Shown piece by piece: positions 20,749-33,987 of a stretch of 64,000 nt of DNA. Each line of letters opens with the position of its first letter. The first letter of the stretch is position 1. The position numbers were made by a program, and so were the translations under genes. The notes beneath the pieces were generated by a model, which was given only the letters and a program-made list of their open reading frames with translations, searched no databases and was not told the origin of the DNA. This DNA comes from Zelopaecilomyces penicillatus. Its lineage: Eukaryota; Ascomycota; Sordariomycetes; Hypocreales; Pseudodiploosporaceae. The DNA lies in NCBI GenBank assembly GCA_005765155.1, contig VCCP01000003.1, forward strand, positions 5,332,001-5,396,000. The letters run 5' to 3'.

Positions 20749-23700
20749 ATGGACTTGTTCCGTGTCAGATTAAACTGTATTGATCATTACCAAGCCACAC
20801 CCACGCGATATGACCCTCAACTTCGAAACGACATTCGCCCTTCCCAAATCCGCAAGGGCCCAAAAGTTCCCGTAATACGAATATTTGGGTCCACTGAAAC
20901 CGGTCAGAAGGTTTGCGCTCATGTCCATGGGGCATTTCCCTATCTCTATGTGGAATACGCTGGAAACCTAGCTCAAGATCACGGTTCGTTACTTGCCCCA
21001 TCACTCCTGAGCTGGCCTCGCTGATGTATGAGATTCGTAGTCGGGGCTTTCATTTACCGCTTGCACCTGTCGATAGATCGCGCATTGTCGCTGAGCTATC
21101 GACGTGATCAGAATGGAGATGGTGCGAGCTTCGTCGCCCGAATCACCCTGGTGAAGGGTATTCCATTTTATGGCTTCCATGTTGGCTACCAATTCTTTCT
21201 CAAAATCTACCTCTACAATCCCGTCGTTGTTTCAAGATTGGCAGACCTCCTCCACCAAGGCGCGATCTTAAACCAAAAATTCCAACCATATGAGGCTCAC
21301 CTCCAGTATCTTCTTCAGTTCATGGCAGATTATAATCTTTATGGCTGTGACTACCTCGACTCAGCGCAAACCCATTTTCGATCGCCAGTCCCCTTACATG
21401 AATATGGCTCAAACTCGTCACATCTCTGGCATAGCGCATCGATTCAACCCCAGTTTATAACGGATGACCTCACGTTACCTCGATTAAGCCATTGCTCACT
21501 TGAAGTCGACATTTGTGTACAGGACATTCTAAACAGAAGAAAGATACAAGGAAGAAACCTGCACCACGATTTCATTGAGCTTGTTAATCCAATTCCTGAC
21601 GGCATCAAATTGGTCTCTAGCATGGCGGGTTTATGGAAGGATGAGATGTCGAGGACTCAGCAAGATGAAGCCAATCAAGCTCAGCCACGAGATCAGATTA
21701 TGATGTCTGCTGACTTGCGAGAGTCGCAACAACAAGAATGGATTCATCAAGAGGAGTACTGGCAACAAATACAAGAGCTGATTGCTAAAGAAGGTTTAGG
21801 GTTAAACCTAGATGTCAACTCATTTGTGAATTCGGACCCAGATGGGCACACCATCAATACTGCTTTGCAATCAGTAGAGGACCTCTACCCTTCAAACCTG
21901 CTACCTATATTAGGACTGGCAGAACCGAGTTCCAGCGTGAAGGTTGTGAATGAGGGCACAGGCTCGTTGACGTCCGATGACGAAGACTTTTCGTCAACTG
22001 AGTCGGATGAAAATGATTTAGTATCGCCACGACGACCAGTAACAGAGCGACCGTCTGCAGCGAATCTAGATCGCACTGTTCATATAATATCAGATTCAAC
22101 TCGAGAACCCAGACATGTTGGAAATTCCATCTCGGGCTTATGTCTTAGCGCATTTTCTGTTGGTCAGGTACCAACCATGGCCATCCAAAACAGGCTGTTA
22201 GATATAGCCAGTGATCTTTTGTTGAAGGGGAGCAGAATGTCTCCCCATGATGTGATGGGCACCAGTCAATTGAAACGTAAGGAATGGAATACTAACTCCC
22301 CGGTTCCTAAAAAACGAGCCAAACAAGGAACGGAACTGTCCATTGACAGTGAATGGACTTCGCAAAAAGCCTCTGTGAGTAAGGAGGCAAATGATAGTCC
22401 CTCAGACTCAGCTAGCGTATTTTCCACTGCCCATGACTGGAGTCAAGGCAAACACGATCAAAATCACCTGGTTGATTATAGATATTTGAAGCCGACATTG
22501 AACTTTGCAGTTGGTGAGGATAAAAAGCGCATCGGCTCCATACAAAGTCTCACTTGTGATGTCCAAATTGACACACTTCTCAAAAGTGACGACCATCCGC
22601 GTCCTCTATCACATTCCCAACCTTCATTCTCCATGATGTTAGCTGATGTGGACGAGGGGAGCCAGCTTGAGCTTCCTTCTTCATTCCCCTCTACCAATCT
22701 CTCAGAGACATCATCTCAAGACTTTAAAGTTGACCGCTCCTCAACCCTTGTCGTTTTCGCAGAGCTCCCGCCCCCATTCGAAGATGGGGCTTCCATGCTT
22801 GAGTATGGTCTACCCAGTGTTGTGTACAAGGACGTCTTTTACAGCAAAGAGAGAGACGTCCCATCGCGGAAACGAGAGTACGCGGGGAGAGAGTTCCGGC
22901 TTTACGGAAATACATTGCCCTATCTTCCCGTTTTTAACCCACATGGCAATTCGTCTGGCAATTGGCATATCGGCCATGAAACGGTACCAAACAGAGCAAG
23001 GACAAGGCAACAATATCGCCAGCAGAAGCAGGAATGCTCTTGGAGAAGCTGGGAGCCTCTTGAACCTCCACCATCCTATGACGAATTAAAGCAATGGGTG
23101 GAACTGAAGGGAAAGCATGTGCTTGCGAAAGACCCAACAAAGCCTTTTCACCACAAGATCCAGTCCCAAATTGAAGGTCCCACACCACGTCAAGGAAGCG
23201 GATACAGTTCATCCCAGAGACACATGAACACTAGCGTACAACATGAGGTGCAGTACATGAGCACAATGAGCCTGGAGGTTCATGTTAATACACGTGGCAA
23301 GCTTGTTCCGAACCCTGAAGAAGATGAGATACAGTGCATTTTTTGGTGCTGTAAAGGGGACGAGGTAGCCGACAGTAGCCAAGACACATCGAAGGATGCC
23401 AAGTCTGGCATCTTAGCTTTATGCCAAGACGATATCTTGGCTCAAAGACTGCGCAAGTTCTCGTCCTCCGATGTTGCTGAGGAAAACTCCGAGCTTAGTC
23501 TTTTGGTGCGCATGGTTGAGATTGTCAGAACCCATGATCCTGATATATTGACTGGCTATGAGGTGCATGGTGGCTCGTGGGGATATCTCATTGAGCGAGC
23601 AAGGCTGAAATATGATTACGATTTATGTGACGAGTTTTCCCGCATGAAAGCCCATTCACATGGCAAACTTGATAAACAAAGCGACCGGTGGGGGTTTACC

Positions 23701-25785
23701 ACCACGTCCACTATCAAAGTGACGGGCAGGCACATGATCAACATATGGAGAGCAATGCGCGGAGAATTAAATTTGCTTCAGTACACTATGGAGAGTGTTG
23801 TTTGGCATCTACTTCATAAACGAATTCCGCATTATTCATGGAGGTCTTTAACCGAGTGGTACCAAAGTGGTAAGGTTCGGGATTTGAGTAGGGTATTGAA
23901 CTATTACAAAGCTCGTGCAAGACTCGACATTGATATTCTTGAGTCTAATGAACTCATACCGAGAACGAGCGAACAAGCAAGGCTGCTTGGTGTTGACTTT
24001 TTTTCTGTCTTCTCACGTGGATCACAGTTCAAGGTCGAGTCCATTATGTTTCGAATTGCCAAACCAGAGAGCTTCATGCTCGTCTCCCCAAGTCGAAAGC
24101 AAGTCGGCGGGCAAAACGCCCTGGAATGTTTGCCGTTGGTAATGGAGCCACGGAGTGCATTTTACAGCAATCCTCTTGTTGTCCTAGATTTCCAGAGTCT
24201 TTATCCAAGCGTCATGATCGCCTATAACTATTGTTATTCGACATTCCTTGGACGAATTACCAACTGGCGTGGGAAAAGTAAAATGGGCTTTACTGAGTAT
24301 AAGCGACAAGAGGGAGTTCTTAGTTTGCTCAAGGATTATATCAACATTTCACCTAATGGCATGATGTTTGCAAAGCCGCAGGTCCGCAAGTCCCTGCTGG
24401 CTAAGATGTTGACCGAAATCTTGGAGACAAGAATCATGGTAAAACACCGCATGAAGCATGACAAGGACGATAAGATCTTGCAGCGTCTCTTGAACAACCG
24501 CCAGCTTGCCCTAAAGCTACTCGCCAATGTCACGTATGGGTATACATCAGCGTCGTTTTCAGGTCGTATGCCTTGCTCAGAAATTGCCGACAGCATCGTG
24601 CAGACTGCCCGTGAAACGTTGGAACGGGCAATTGCTTACATACATTCGAATGAGCGTTGGGGTGCAGAAGTTGTATATGGCGATACAGACAGCATTTTTG
24701 TATACCTCAAGGGGAGATCTAAGGAACAAGCGTTTGATATCGGCCATGAGATGGCAAAGGCCATTACCGAAAGAAACCCACAACCTGTGAAGCTTAAATT
24801 CGAAAAAGTTTATTTACCATGTGTTCTTCTGGCAAAAAAGCGATACGTTGGCTACAAATATGAAAGCAAGAGCCAACTCAAGCCAGATTTTGACGCCAAG
24901 GGCATTGAAACAGTGCGCCGCGATGGTACTCCCGCAGAGCAGAAAATTGAAGAAAAGGCTTTGAGAATTCTGTTTGAAACTGCCGATCTCAGCCAAGTTA
25001 AGCAATACTTTACAAGACAATGCAAAAAGATCATGGGAGGGAGGGTGTCGATTCAAGACTTTTGTTTCGCCAGAGAAGTTCGCCTTGGGACATACTCTGA
25101 TAAAGGTCCTACGCCAGCAGGCGCTCTCATTAGCACCAAGCGCATGCTGGAGGATGCGAGGGCAGAACCACAATATGGGGAACGAGTACCATATGTTGTG
25201 ATTACTGGAGCGCCTGGCGCTCGGCTTATTGATCGCAGTGTAGCACCTGATGATCTACTCAGGAACCCACACTGGCAACTAGATGCTGAGTACTACATCT
25301 TGAAAAACTTGATTCCGCCACTAGAGCGAATATTCTCGCTAGTTGGAGCGAGTGTGAGAGAATGGTACGACTCAATGCCCAAGGTGCGGCGGGTAAATCG
25401 ATACAGCGGCCTTCTTGGTAAGAAAAAGAAGATGACCATTGATGCCTACATGAAATCAACTCGCTGTCTGGTCTGCAACCGTAGGTTTGCAAGCAGCGGA
25501 AACCGTTCAATGTGTGGCCGGTGCGACGAAAACGGACCTGCCTCTCTCATTGTACTACAGACGAAAGTGAGGACGGAGCAACAGAAATATCAGGATCTCT
25601 TGACTCTGTGTCGGAGCTGTGAGGGGGTGGCTCCACTAGAGGAAGTGAAGTGCGACAGCAAGGATTGCCCAGCTTTTTGGACTCGCACGAAGCAACAGAC
25701 GAGGATGATGGGGGAGGGGGCCTTGGCAGAACCTATTATACAAGAACTGGTCCAGAGAGAGAAAAGAAACCTATTAGAGTGGTGA
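20749..25785 (+). CDS. REV3: DNA polymerase zeta catalytic subunit Rev3
   Basis: B-family translesion DNA polymerase that extends from lesions and drives induced mutagenesis, working with Rev7 and Rev1. Exons 20749-20983 and 21041-25785, giving 1659 residues; the 57-bp intron restores AQDH-V-GAFIYRLHLSID. The N-terminal region resembles polymerase delta (GAFPYLYVEYAGNLAQDH). A long poorly conserved middle follows. The polymerase motifs are DFQSLYPSVMIAYNYCYST, RQLALKLLANVTYGYTSASF and VVYGDTDSIFVYLKG. The C-terminus carries two cysteine modules, CLVCNRRF...CGRCDENG (CysA) and CRSC...CDSKDCPAFW (CysB, an iron-sulfur site that binds accessory subunits). All catalytic residues are intact. It belongs to the SLA2-linked conserved block. 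Confidence 0.96.
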
Positions 25786-26408
25786 AATTGATGCATTTAC
25801 TATGCGGAAGATGACTTACCCTTGATTCTGCGCCTGTGTGAGACCCTCGCCGTGACACACCTTTGGACCTCAACTAGGCCCGTAGACCTTCTATTTTCGT
25901 AATCCCAAGTAGGCTATAGACCAACGGCCATATAGTGGTGAGACTGCTTCGCTTTCGCTCCTAATTATTTAATAATTGCAGGAGAAATGACCAAGCGAAC
26001 TCATCTGTCATTATTAAGTAGCAGGCTAATGGATGAGTGGTATCAGCAGCCGTGTTGTTGCAAATCGATTGCGCCAACTGAGGCAGACAATCGCTGGAGG
26101 CAACGCATCATGATGATCCATCTCTACTACACGAAAGTCTACAGGCTACTTGATGTTAGAAACGTGTGTCTTGGCGGAGTTTTCACATAGGTTCAGAAAC
26201 AAAAATGAAAAGAGAATCTAAATGTGCTTTTTGTGTTTGTTTTTGAACGATTCTGCCCAGCCGCATGTCTACCATTGGTTTGCGCCAGCCAGCCATATGT
26301 CATTATGCTATGTACATTTGTTACCCTTCTCACGCCCTTCCCAACATAAATATGGGTTTGCCTATTACAACCCCTTGTTCATCATACCCAGTCCTGTTAT
26401 TATGTCTT
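25786..26408. other. REV3 to TEX2 intergenic region
   Basis: About 620 bp containing the two convergent 3' ends. No gene or repeat is seen. Confidence 0.6.
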
Positions 26409-29384
26409 TTAGTTAGAGGTCGAAGATTTACCCTGTGTACCATTAACCTCATCCTTAACATCAACATCTTCCATCCATCCAGAGAAGTCGTCGTCATCGT
26501 CAACAACAGCGCCAGCTGAGAAAGGCAAAACTGTGGTGGGACTCTTCTTTGGGGTTGGAGAATACGCTCTAGGCAGTTGGGAATTTCTTATTGTGTCTCC
26601 TGATGGCTTTAGAGGCGTGCTTAAAATAGGTGGTCCTTCGTGTGTTCCTTCACCGCCGTTGACTCCAGCCCAAAGTTTATTGAAGTCTGGCTGATCCTCA
26701 GTCGCAGGAGTGCCTGGCTGAGAGTCATCAGGCGCAGCGACGACAAGGATGTTTTGTTGATCTATATCTTCCTCCTGCTGTTGGCTACCTCCCCGTCTTC
26801 GCCTCTGTGTAGGAGCTTGTTGGGAAGTAGAATTTCGGTGGACCTGATCAATTCCTTCATGGTCTGCACGAAGGAATTCGCCAGAGTTTGGAACCGAAAC
26901 AGTTCCCCATTTAGACCCTGAACCGCTTCCCATCATTGGGCTCCCATTCATGGGACCCGGGAGTGGTGTGCCAGGAGGGGGCAGTGGCTGACCGCGACCT
27001 ATAGGTTGACTCAAATCGACTTGAGCCTTATCGTTATTCCTCATTGCTTCTCTCTGTCTCTGAATAGCATTCCAACCCCATTGTTTTGCCTGAGCTGCAG
27101 CATTTGTAACAGCCGCCAGTGTATTTTTCTTTTGGCTTATGCCATCGCCTTCGGTAGAACTAATGGACGTCGAGGCGTTGGAGTTTTCGCGCCTGAGAAA
27201 GAAGCTCCGACCGAGTGAACCAGCTTGGTTCTTAAACGACCCCGCAGTTGACGTTGTAGGAGAATATGACCCCGAACCATCCCCATTAAGGCCAGATTCA
27301 ACCGAGGAGGTCGTATTCCTACGAACAGCTGGGGCCGTTGCGGATGAGAGTAACTGCTCCGGCTCACCTTCATTTACCGTGACCGGCTCTTCTTTAGAGG
27401 ATGATGAGGACGATCGTCGTGACGGTGATGCGTTCGTCGATGATTTGGTGGGAGACGCCAGAGAAGCCATGGACTTAGAGTGTAATGCAGCCATAGAGCT
27501 TGTGGCATGGTCTGATGGCGAGGATGATGGCCTGAAAATATTAGAATTGGTTGTTTCGGTACCAACTAGGGGCTCAGTTGAATGTTTGATGATGTTGGGA
27601 GATCGTGGTGCGCCAACCCCAAACGATGGAGGTTCCACACCCGTCGAAGAAGCCTGCGCAGGTGTGACAGCTTCAAGTCTGTTCGCTTTTCTATCCACAA
27701 GCCCCGAAACATTTTGTGACTCCACCTCAAGCGGAATAGAATCTTTCTCTGCCGTATTGGTGATGTTATTCTCACGGCTCTCATCCGGTGTATCAGCTGC
27801 AACTGCATCGTTCATAGCTGTGAGATCAGCGTCGTCGCCTTGTTGTGGCGGATCTACTGCGTCATCGCCTTCAAAGATGCCACCCCTCCATTTCTTGTGT
27901 TCTGTCTTGAAGAATGGCGTGTCGTCCCAAAAAGGTTGTACGACTGTCTCGGCGAACACTTCTTTGATGCGGTTCTCAATCTGGCGAAGAATAACAGCAT
28001 AGGTAATTTGTCTCGAGCTGACGATGGGTTCAATAACCATATCCAGCTTGGGCATAACCTGGAAAGAGAACCAGACTCTGTTGCTAGGCGGGGGTTTGAT
28101 CTTGAAATAGACATGTCCTTCAACTCTCTTCAGTACCACAGCAAGAACCAGATTGACCTCTCTCGCCTTGAATCTGGCTCCCAAATCTATTTTGGCTGTG
28201 GCGGCGACCTCAATTCGACAGTTGCCTGTGTACTTGACATCCGCTTCAATAACACATTCTCCTTCCACGGTGAGGTCCTTTAGCTTCAAGTTTGAGAAAT
28301 ATGGCGCCGAATCCCCAGTTTCAATCCCCTGGATCTTGATATTGGTGAGGAAAGATGGGCGGTTGACCCGAGATATTTTTTTCGTGATCTTTTCGTGGAT
28401 GATGTTTTCAAGGTCACGAGTTTTGTACACCCCCAAAAAGAGTCTGCCCACAATCGCATTCAACCAACGTGAATGCACCTGATCTTCAGACGAATGGAGT
28501 CTTTGCACGAGGGATATAATTGGCCGAAGTTCAAAATTGTGTGGTTTCGGTGATCCGCTCTCATCACCGAACGCTTGCTGCTGGTTCCTCAACAGCGCAA
28601 AGTAAAAGTCCTCCTTTGCTGAACAGTTTTCTGAGAATAAATAAAAGGGCTTCGTTGTTGGGTCGTTCGTGGAGTTAACACTGGGGTCGCATTTCCGTGA
28701 CAGACATAGGGCGTTTCTCTTGATGAACAGTTCGCCTTCTGGAGTGACGTCGTCCCCTGAATATATCGATACGACGTGGTGCGCCAGGGAGATAACATGT
28801 CGAACCTCAAGTTGCTCATCGTCATCAAATAGCATTAGGTGTCCATGCCTATCACTTATTAATCACACGTAGAGAACACATGGGGTATAGCGGCGTGATG
28901 CATACCGAAGCACTACGTAAAATATGTTGCCTGTTCTTTTAGGCCTCTGACTTATGTTGTTGTTTTCCAATGGCCCATTAGTTGGCTTTCGATCGAAGAT
29001 GCTTCTATACATGGTCTGATATACGCTAGGACTAGCAGCGAGCACGGTAGTTGAGCCGATAGGTGTGGATCGCTCCATAGGCTTTGCGTTGATGCCCATG
29101 GGCGTATACTCACGACAAACCGCGAAGTAGCCGGCAGCAACATCAGTGTCCGCATTCAAGCGTTTCTTAATCTGATCATCTGTTGTATCCTTGGCCGTTT
29201 CCAGAGTCTTGGTGTCGAGACTAGGCGGCACCTTGCTGGTATGCTCGCCATGCTCGACGATATGTAGATCATTTCGGTAAGGGAGAGTCAGAAAGCCGTG
29301 GATAAGAACCGCACAGATGGTTAGAGGAATGAAGGTGACGCCTCCGATGAGATATGCGGCGAGCAGCGCCGCCCAGCCAGCCAT
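26409..29384 (-). CDS. SMP-domain lipid-transfer protein (TEX2 / Nvj2-like)
   Basis: Membrane contact-site protein expected in the ER, moving lipids between apposed membranes. Exons 29384-28906 and 28848-26409 with a 57-bp intron, giving 972 residues. The start ATG at 29384 leads directly into a hydrophobic N-terminus (AALLAAYLIGGVTFIPLTIC) that would anchor it. A PH-like segment spans the intron: NIFYVVLR then HGHLMLFDDDEQLEVRHVIS. The SMP domain follows, with WLNAIVGRLFLGVYKTRDLE, FLTNIKIQGIETGDSAPYFS and VWFSFQVMPKLDMVIEP. The C-terminal 450 residues are Ser/Pro-rich and disordered, with a short acidic DDDDDFSGWMEDVDVKDE near the end. TEX2 sits beside REV3 in the Fusarium MAT region, which supports the call. 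Confidence 0.9.
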
Positions 29385-30176
29385 GGCCAAGACTACGGCC
29401 GATCAGTCCGAAGAACTGACCCTGCGTAGGCTATCGGCTCGCTGGCAAAAGATCGTCTTTACAAACAGCGGCATAAAGAAAGCTCGGTCCGATGCGTCTT
29501 CGTGCTCCGTAGCTCTCGAACAAGTTGCCCTTGGTTGCATGTGTTTTGTTTTGTTTTGCCGTTTGACACGGAATCTCTAATTACTGGACGGCTTGCATGT
29601 GGACAGTGTGTCAGTAGAGTTACCTACGTCATGTGATGGAGAGGAGTGATCACCTCTCCGCGCACTGTGTGAGCACATGGGGTACCTGTCAAGCCATAGA
29701 TTGCTAGCACCCTAGCTCGTTAATAGGGAACGGACCATTTTGGGAGAGCTCCGCTAACATAGGGCAAGTTGCACTTCCATGTTGCCAGCATCCGCGATGC
29801 CGATGGTTTTGTGATGATGTTTGCAGTAAATTTCGAATGTTAACCACGCCTATAGCATACTATTGAAGATGAGTAAGCTATTTCACTTGAACTGGCTCGA
29901 AGACGTCGTACCAATAAATTGTAAGTTAACCGTTCAACGAACGACCCGGCAAGCCACTGTTCGCACCGTTGTGGGCCGAAGCCTCGGGACAGGAATATCA
30001 ATAGCCCGCACATATTTCCGACATGCTTACAATTTCCTTCATACCTTTTGAGACAACAGAAGGTTGAATGTATCGCAGGGTCCGTTGGCAACAGTATTCG
30101 GCTGCAACACCCACCAAAATTCGCCTAATTCCAATCCGACTTTCTTTCACCGAAAACCGCTTGCCTCTTCCACACA
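29385..30176. promoter_or_regulatory. Divergent region between the TEX2-like gene and mL45
   Basis: Opposite start codons 792 bp apart. No gene is supported; short frames around 29863-30100 have no motif or plausible composition. Confidence 0.5.
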
Positions 30177-31317
30177 ATGGCAGCCGCTGCTGCGGCCGTT
30201 GCTTCGCCATTATGGCAATCCAGCAGAAGCGCATCGGTCTTAACTTCTCGAACATGCCGTTCCGCCATGAGGGCATTCCCAGTCGTCCGAACTCAGTACC
30301 GATATGCGACGTTTCCCTCCAAGACCCGCGTTGTGCGAGAGTTAGATCGAGCGGCCCGATCAAGCGCCAATAAGATGAATAAGGAGCACAGCATGTCGCA
30401 GTTGCAGAAGCTTGCCAATGCTGAATATTTTAAGGATGGAGGCGGCCCATTGTTTCCAGGTTAGTTTTCTTGCTTTGGTATAATTGGTGCTGTGTAGGCT
30501 CGGCAAAGGGATATGAGAGGGAATGAATCGACGCAATGTGATGCTAGATTGGCCATCACTTGAAAAGTTTCTGGAATTGCATCTTGTCATTGGATATCCT
30601 CAACTAACTCTTGGGTTCCTTCTAGGCACATTTGTTTCTCTTCCACTTTCGCGGTACCCTCGAGCTCCAAGCGCCTTCGCACAATACCAGTGGAGTCGAT
30701 TAAAACACTGGTTGATTGAGGCGGTCTCCGTTCTAAATTTCAAGCTGAAATCTATGCCTAACTGGACAACACGACCTCAGTGGAAAGCTCGGAGAGGCAA
30801 GATTGCGCCAACGGCAAAGGCCATGTACCAGGAGATGCTTGAGGCATTCGCAGCGGGCGACAAGGCGACGCTGGACAAGATCTGCGTTAGTGCCTTTGGC
30901 AAAAAGCTGGGCGCCGCCGTCGACCGCCGGGACTCTAGAGAGCGTGTGCGTTTCGAAGTTACAAAGTACAACGGCCCGCTCTTTTACCCGAAGCTCATGG
31001 CACACCAAATCCACCAGGTCAACCCCTTCGATAAGACACTCGCGACCGAGCAGGCTATCGTCGCCATCTCTTCGACCCAGCAGGTGTCACGGTACAACGC
31101 CTCCACAGGAGAGACGATTCCCGGCAGCGTCAAAATTCAAGACAAGCTGGAGTATGTGGTGTTGTCAAGGCAGGCTAATCAATTGACGTTCGAGTCTAGT
31201 CCCTGGCGGATATGGGGCACAACTTCGGTGACTACGCTGGAGGCGCACCTGGAAGAGAAGGCTGCGATTGACAAGGAACAGGCCAAGCGGGCGGGATGGA
31301 AAGACTCGACTTCGTAA
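30177..31317 (+). CDS. Mitochondrial Tim44-like protein, mL45 / Mba1 type
   Basis: Matrix-side inner-membrane protein of the mL45/Mba1 group, which tethers mitoribosomes or helps membrane insertion of translation products. Exons 30177-30459 and 30626-31317 with a 166-bp intron, giving 324 residues. The N-terminus (MAAAAAAVASPLWQSSRSAS) is Ala/Ser/Arg-rich without acids, as in a mitochondrial targeting sequence. The Tim44-like domain includes KARRGKIAPTAKAMYQEMLE, DKATLDKICVSAFGKKL and FEVTKYNGPLFYPKLMAHQI, ending SSPWRIWGTTSVTTLEAH. I cannot separate the mL45 role from the Mba1 role by eye. Convergent with the transporter gene, 193 bp apart. Confidence 0.85.
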
Positions 31318-31510
31318 CGAACATGATGAAAAAGAATGGAAAAAATCGAACAAGTTGTAGAAAAGTGTATGTGAGAGAAGACCCAATTGTATTTTATAGA
31401 TTTGCATCATGCGGTATCATGAGAGCGCGAGCCGCTTACAGAGTGTACTATATATAACTTCCTCCTAATCTAGACAAACTGCAACATGGCGCAAAGTAAT
31501 TGAGGCCAAC

Positions 31511-33987
31511 TCAAAAGAATTTCCCAGCCTTGGAGCTAGGGATTGGCTCCTGGAGCACATCAACGTCGCTTTCAACACCTCGCACGTCAATTGGGCGGTC
31601 CAGGGCATCAAAACGTAGCCCTCTCTTCTTAGCCATGACATATTGAAACGACAGTCTCAGAAGCAGCGCGCCGAATCCCCAGAGAAGTCCTCCAAACGGC
31701 GCGGCCACAAAGGAGCCAAAAACGCCCCAATCTCCCGAGTACAAGCCGCGCTCGACAATGATGAGGCCAGCACCTTCTCTGGCGTTGCCGTAGTAGATAG
31801 TTCCAAAGATGAAGACGGTGAGAATGCCGCCCAGCCCGCCGACGACGACCTCAAAACCGCGCCACCAGTAGCAGGCATCAAAGAGCCCTACGCAGAGTGC
31901 GGGAATGGCGGCGGCGGAGACGAGGTCGCTGATGAGGAAGATTTGGAGCACCGAGGGAGCTTTCAGAGCGATGACGACAATGGGGATGATGATGATGACG
32001 ACACTCAGGCGAACGAGCCAGATGTTGAGCCGGTTACGGAAGAGATCGTTGGATGCAGAGGAGACCATAGCAGATTGCAAGCTGTCAAAGGCGGCGGTGC
32101 TGAGGCTCACAACCATGACGAGGACGAGGCCAACGACCCAGCTAGGCAGCGTGCCGAGAAGGGAGAAGAATGCGAGCGAGCCTGGCTGCGCGGGGGTTCC
32201 TGGCCATGCACCGGACCATGCAGCGATGAGGCCCGTAGAGCCAACGAGAGTAAGAATACATAGGATGGCGACCATAGCGACTGTTACGCCGATGATGAGG
32301 TCCTTATCAGTCTTGGAGGAGAAAGTTCGGAGCCAGAAGCTGGACAGGAAAAAGTCGTTTGTGAAAACGGCGACGGGCAGAATGTACAGCAGCTGCCAGC
32401 CCAACAGGCTCGGCTTGGTCAAGCCAGACTCTTCAATAAGCTCGCGCTTGATTTCAGTCTTGACGCCAACAGTGATGGTAGCAATAACAATAAGACCGAT
32501 GACCATTGCGCCCTGAATGACATCCGTCATAAAAGATATTTTGAACCCTCCGAGCGATGTGTAAATAGTCGTAATGACACACTGCACCACAATGACTGGC
32601 AAGCCATCCAAACCCGTCAGCGCATTGACAACCTGCCCTATGGCCGAAAGCTCCGCCACCATGTACAAAAACAGCGTCACGAGCGTCATGAAGCTCAAAT
32701 ACAGCATCGTAACAGTGCCGTAGCGCTGCCTCGTCCATTCCGTCAGGACGAAACCGCTCGGGCATTTACGCCTGATGATGGGGCCCAGCGTGCCAAAAAT
32801 GAGCATTGGCAGCGACGAGGCCAGAGCATAGATAACGAGACCTTGCACGCCGGTTAAAGTCGCGAGTTCTGGATAGGAGAATAGGATGCCGGAGCCGAGA
32901 GCTAGAAGGGTCAGTAAGACCTATCACGGGTAAGGGGGGACGAAGGACAGATAAGGGGGGTTTTGGAGCGGCAGCACGTTTCCCACGCAAGCATTAACTT
33001 GATCGAGTAATCACGGTACAATCTCAGCTTCGTTGTCGCAGCTGGGCAGATGTGTATCTTGCTCCTCAAAGCGGAAGAGCTCGAAAACAGACTCTTCACC
33101 TTAAGAGAGGGCTAGATCACACAAATGCCCAAACTGCTCCAACTCGGCGCCCGTAGTGAGCCGCAGGATAATGATCCATTGTGGGATACGAACCTACTAC
33201 TGTAGTCGGGTCAAATGTTCTTCGTCTGTTAATTTTCCTTTTCCCAACGTCGAAACCCTGCCGCGCTCGACTCCCAATTTTTGGGGCCATCATTGCGTTA
33301 GGCGGAGGGCATCGTTATTGTTTTGGGTGGCGGTCCATGCTTCGCGTTGTGGCGATGAGGAATGTCAAATCTTCCCACTGGCCCTCGATTGAGATATTTT
33401 ATCTCGTTGTCGTTTGTTTGCTACCGCTCCGAATAGAGGGAGAACACCAAAAGATTGATTTGTTCTCCCGTTGGGGCAAAACACGCGCTTTTCTACTTAC
33501 CCGACGCGATGAAGTTCAGGGCCAAGGGGAACGCTGCGTGAACAAGGAGTCATTAGTAAATCATGCCTGCGATTGTAAATGGACGCCATGCCATGAGAAC
33601 AAAAGCCAACTGCAAGACAGTGAAGAGGGATGAAGCCAAGAAAGGACAACATCGTCCACAAAGGACAACAAGTGACAAGAAGAAAATAATTCGGGGATCA
33701 ACTGCTGAGGTTTTCTGACCAGTCTGCGTGCCGTTGCTCGAGAGAAACTCTGCTTTCCCTTGATGCCTCATTGTCCAAGCAATTCCAGTCCCCATAAAGC
33801 TACAAACGAGAATCCCCTATTGTCAGCGGCCATTTTAACGTAGAGCGCAATGCCATACCAGCGAACCATTTTTTTTTTTTTTTTTTTTTTTTTTTGCAAG
33901 AGTAGGTCGCTCGCTAGGCACTCACAGAAACAGTCCATATGTCACATAGATGACGGCATTCGATGCCGCAAACGAAGGTTGTCCCAT
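31511..33987 (-). CDS. Sodium:solute symporter family transporter, urea-permease (DUR3)-like
   Basis: Multi-spanning plasma-membrane carrier of the SSS family. Modelled exons on the minus strand: 33987-33926, 33799-33720, 33533-33501 and 32901-31511, giving 521 residues. The N-terminus joins as YVTYGLFL, FMGTGIAWTMRHQGKAEFL, then FPLALNFIASALGSGILFSY. Family motifs include GPIIRRKCPSGFVLTEWTRQ, TTIYTSLGGFKISFMTDVIQ and MVVSLSTAAFDSLQSAM. About a dozen hydrophobic spans are visible. It is shorter than typical DUR3 (about 650-700), mainly at the C-terminus. The third intron is 599 bp, unusually long here, and intron 1 contains a 27-base T run. Urea as substrate is inferred from the closest motif resemblance only. 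Confidence 0.8.
33869..33895. repeat. Homopolymer run of 27 T
   Basis: Uninterrupted T tract on the plus strand, inside intron 1 of the symporter gene. Its length is likely to vary between isolates and sequencing runs. Confidence 0.95.

Noticed and set aside
27139..28002. Plus-strand frame of 287 codons.
   Set aside because: Antisense shadow of the TEX2-like gene's Ser-rich region.
31643..32516. Acidic plus-strand frames of about 200 codons.
   Set aside because: Antisense to the hydrophobic symporter exon, which naturally yields acidic shadows.
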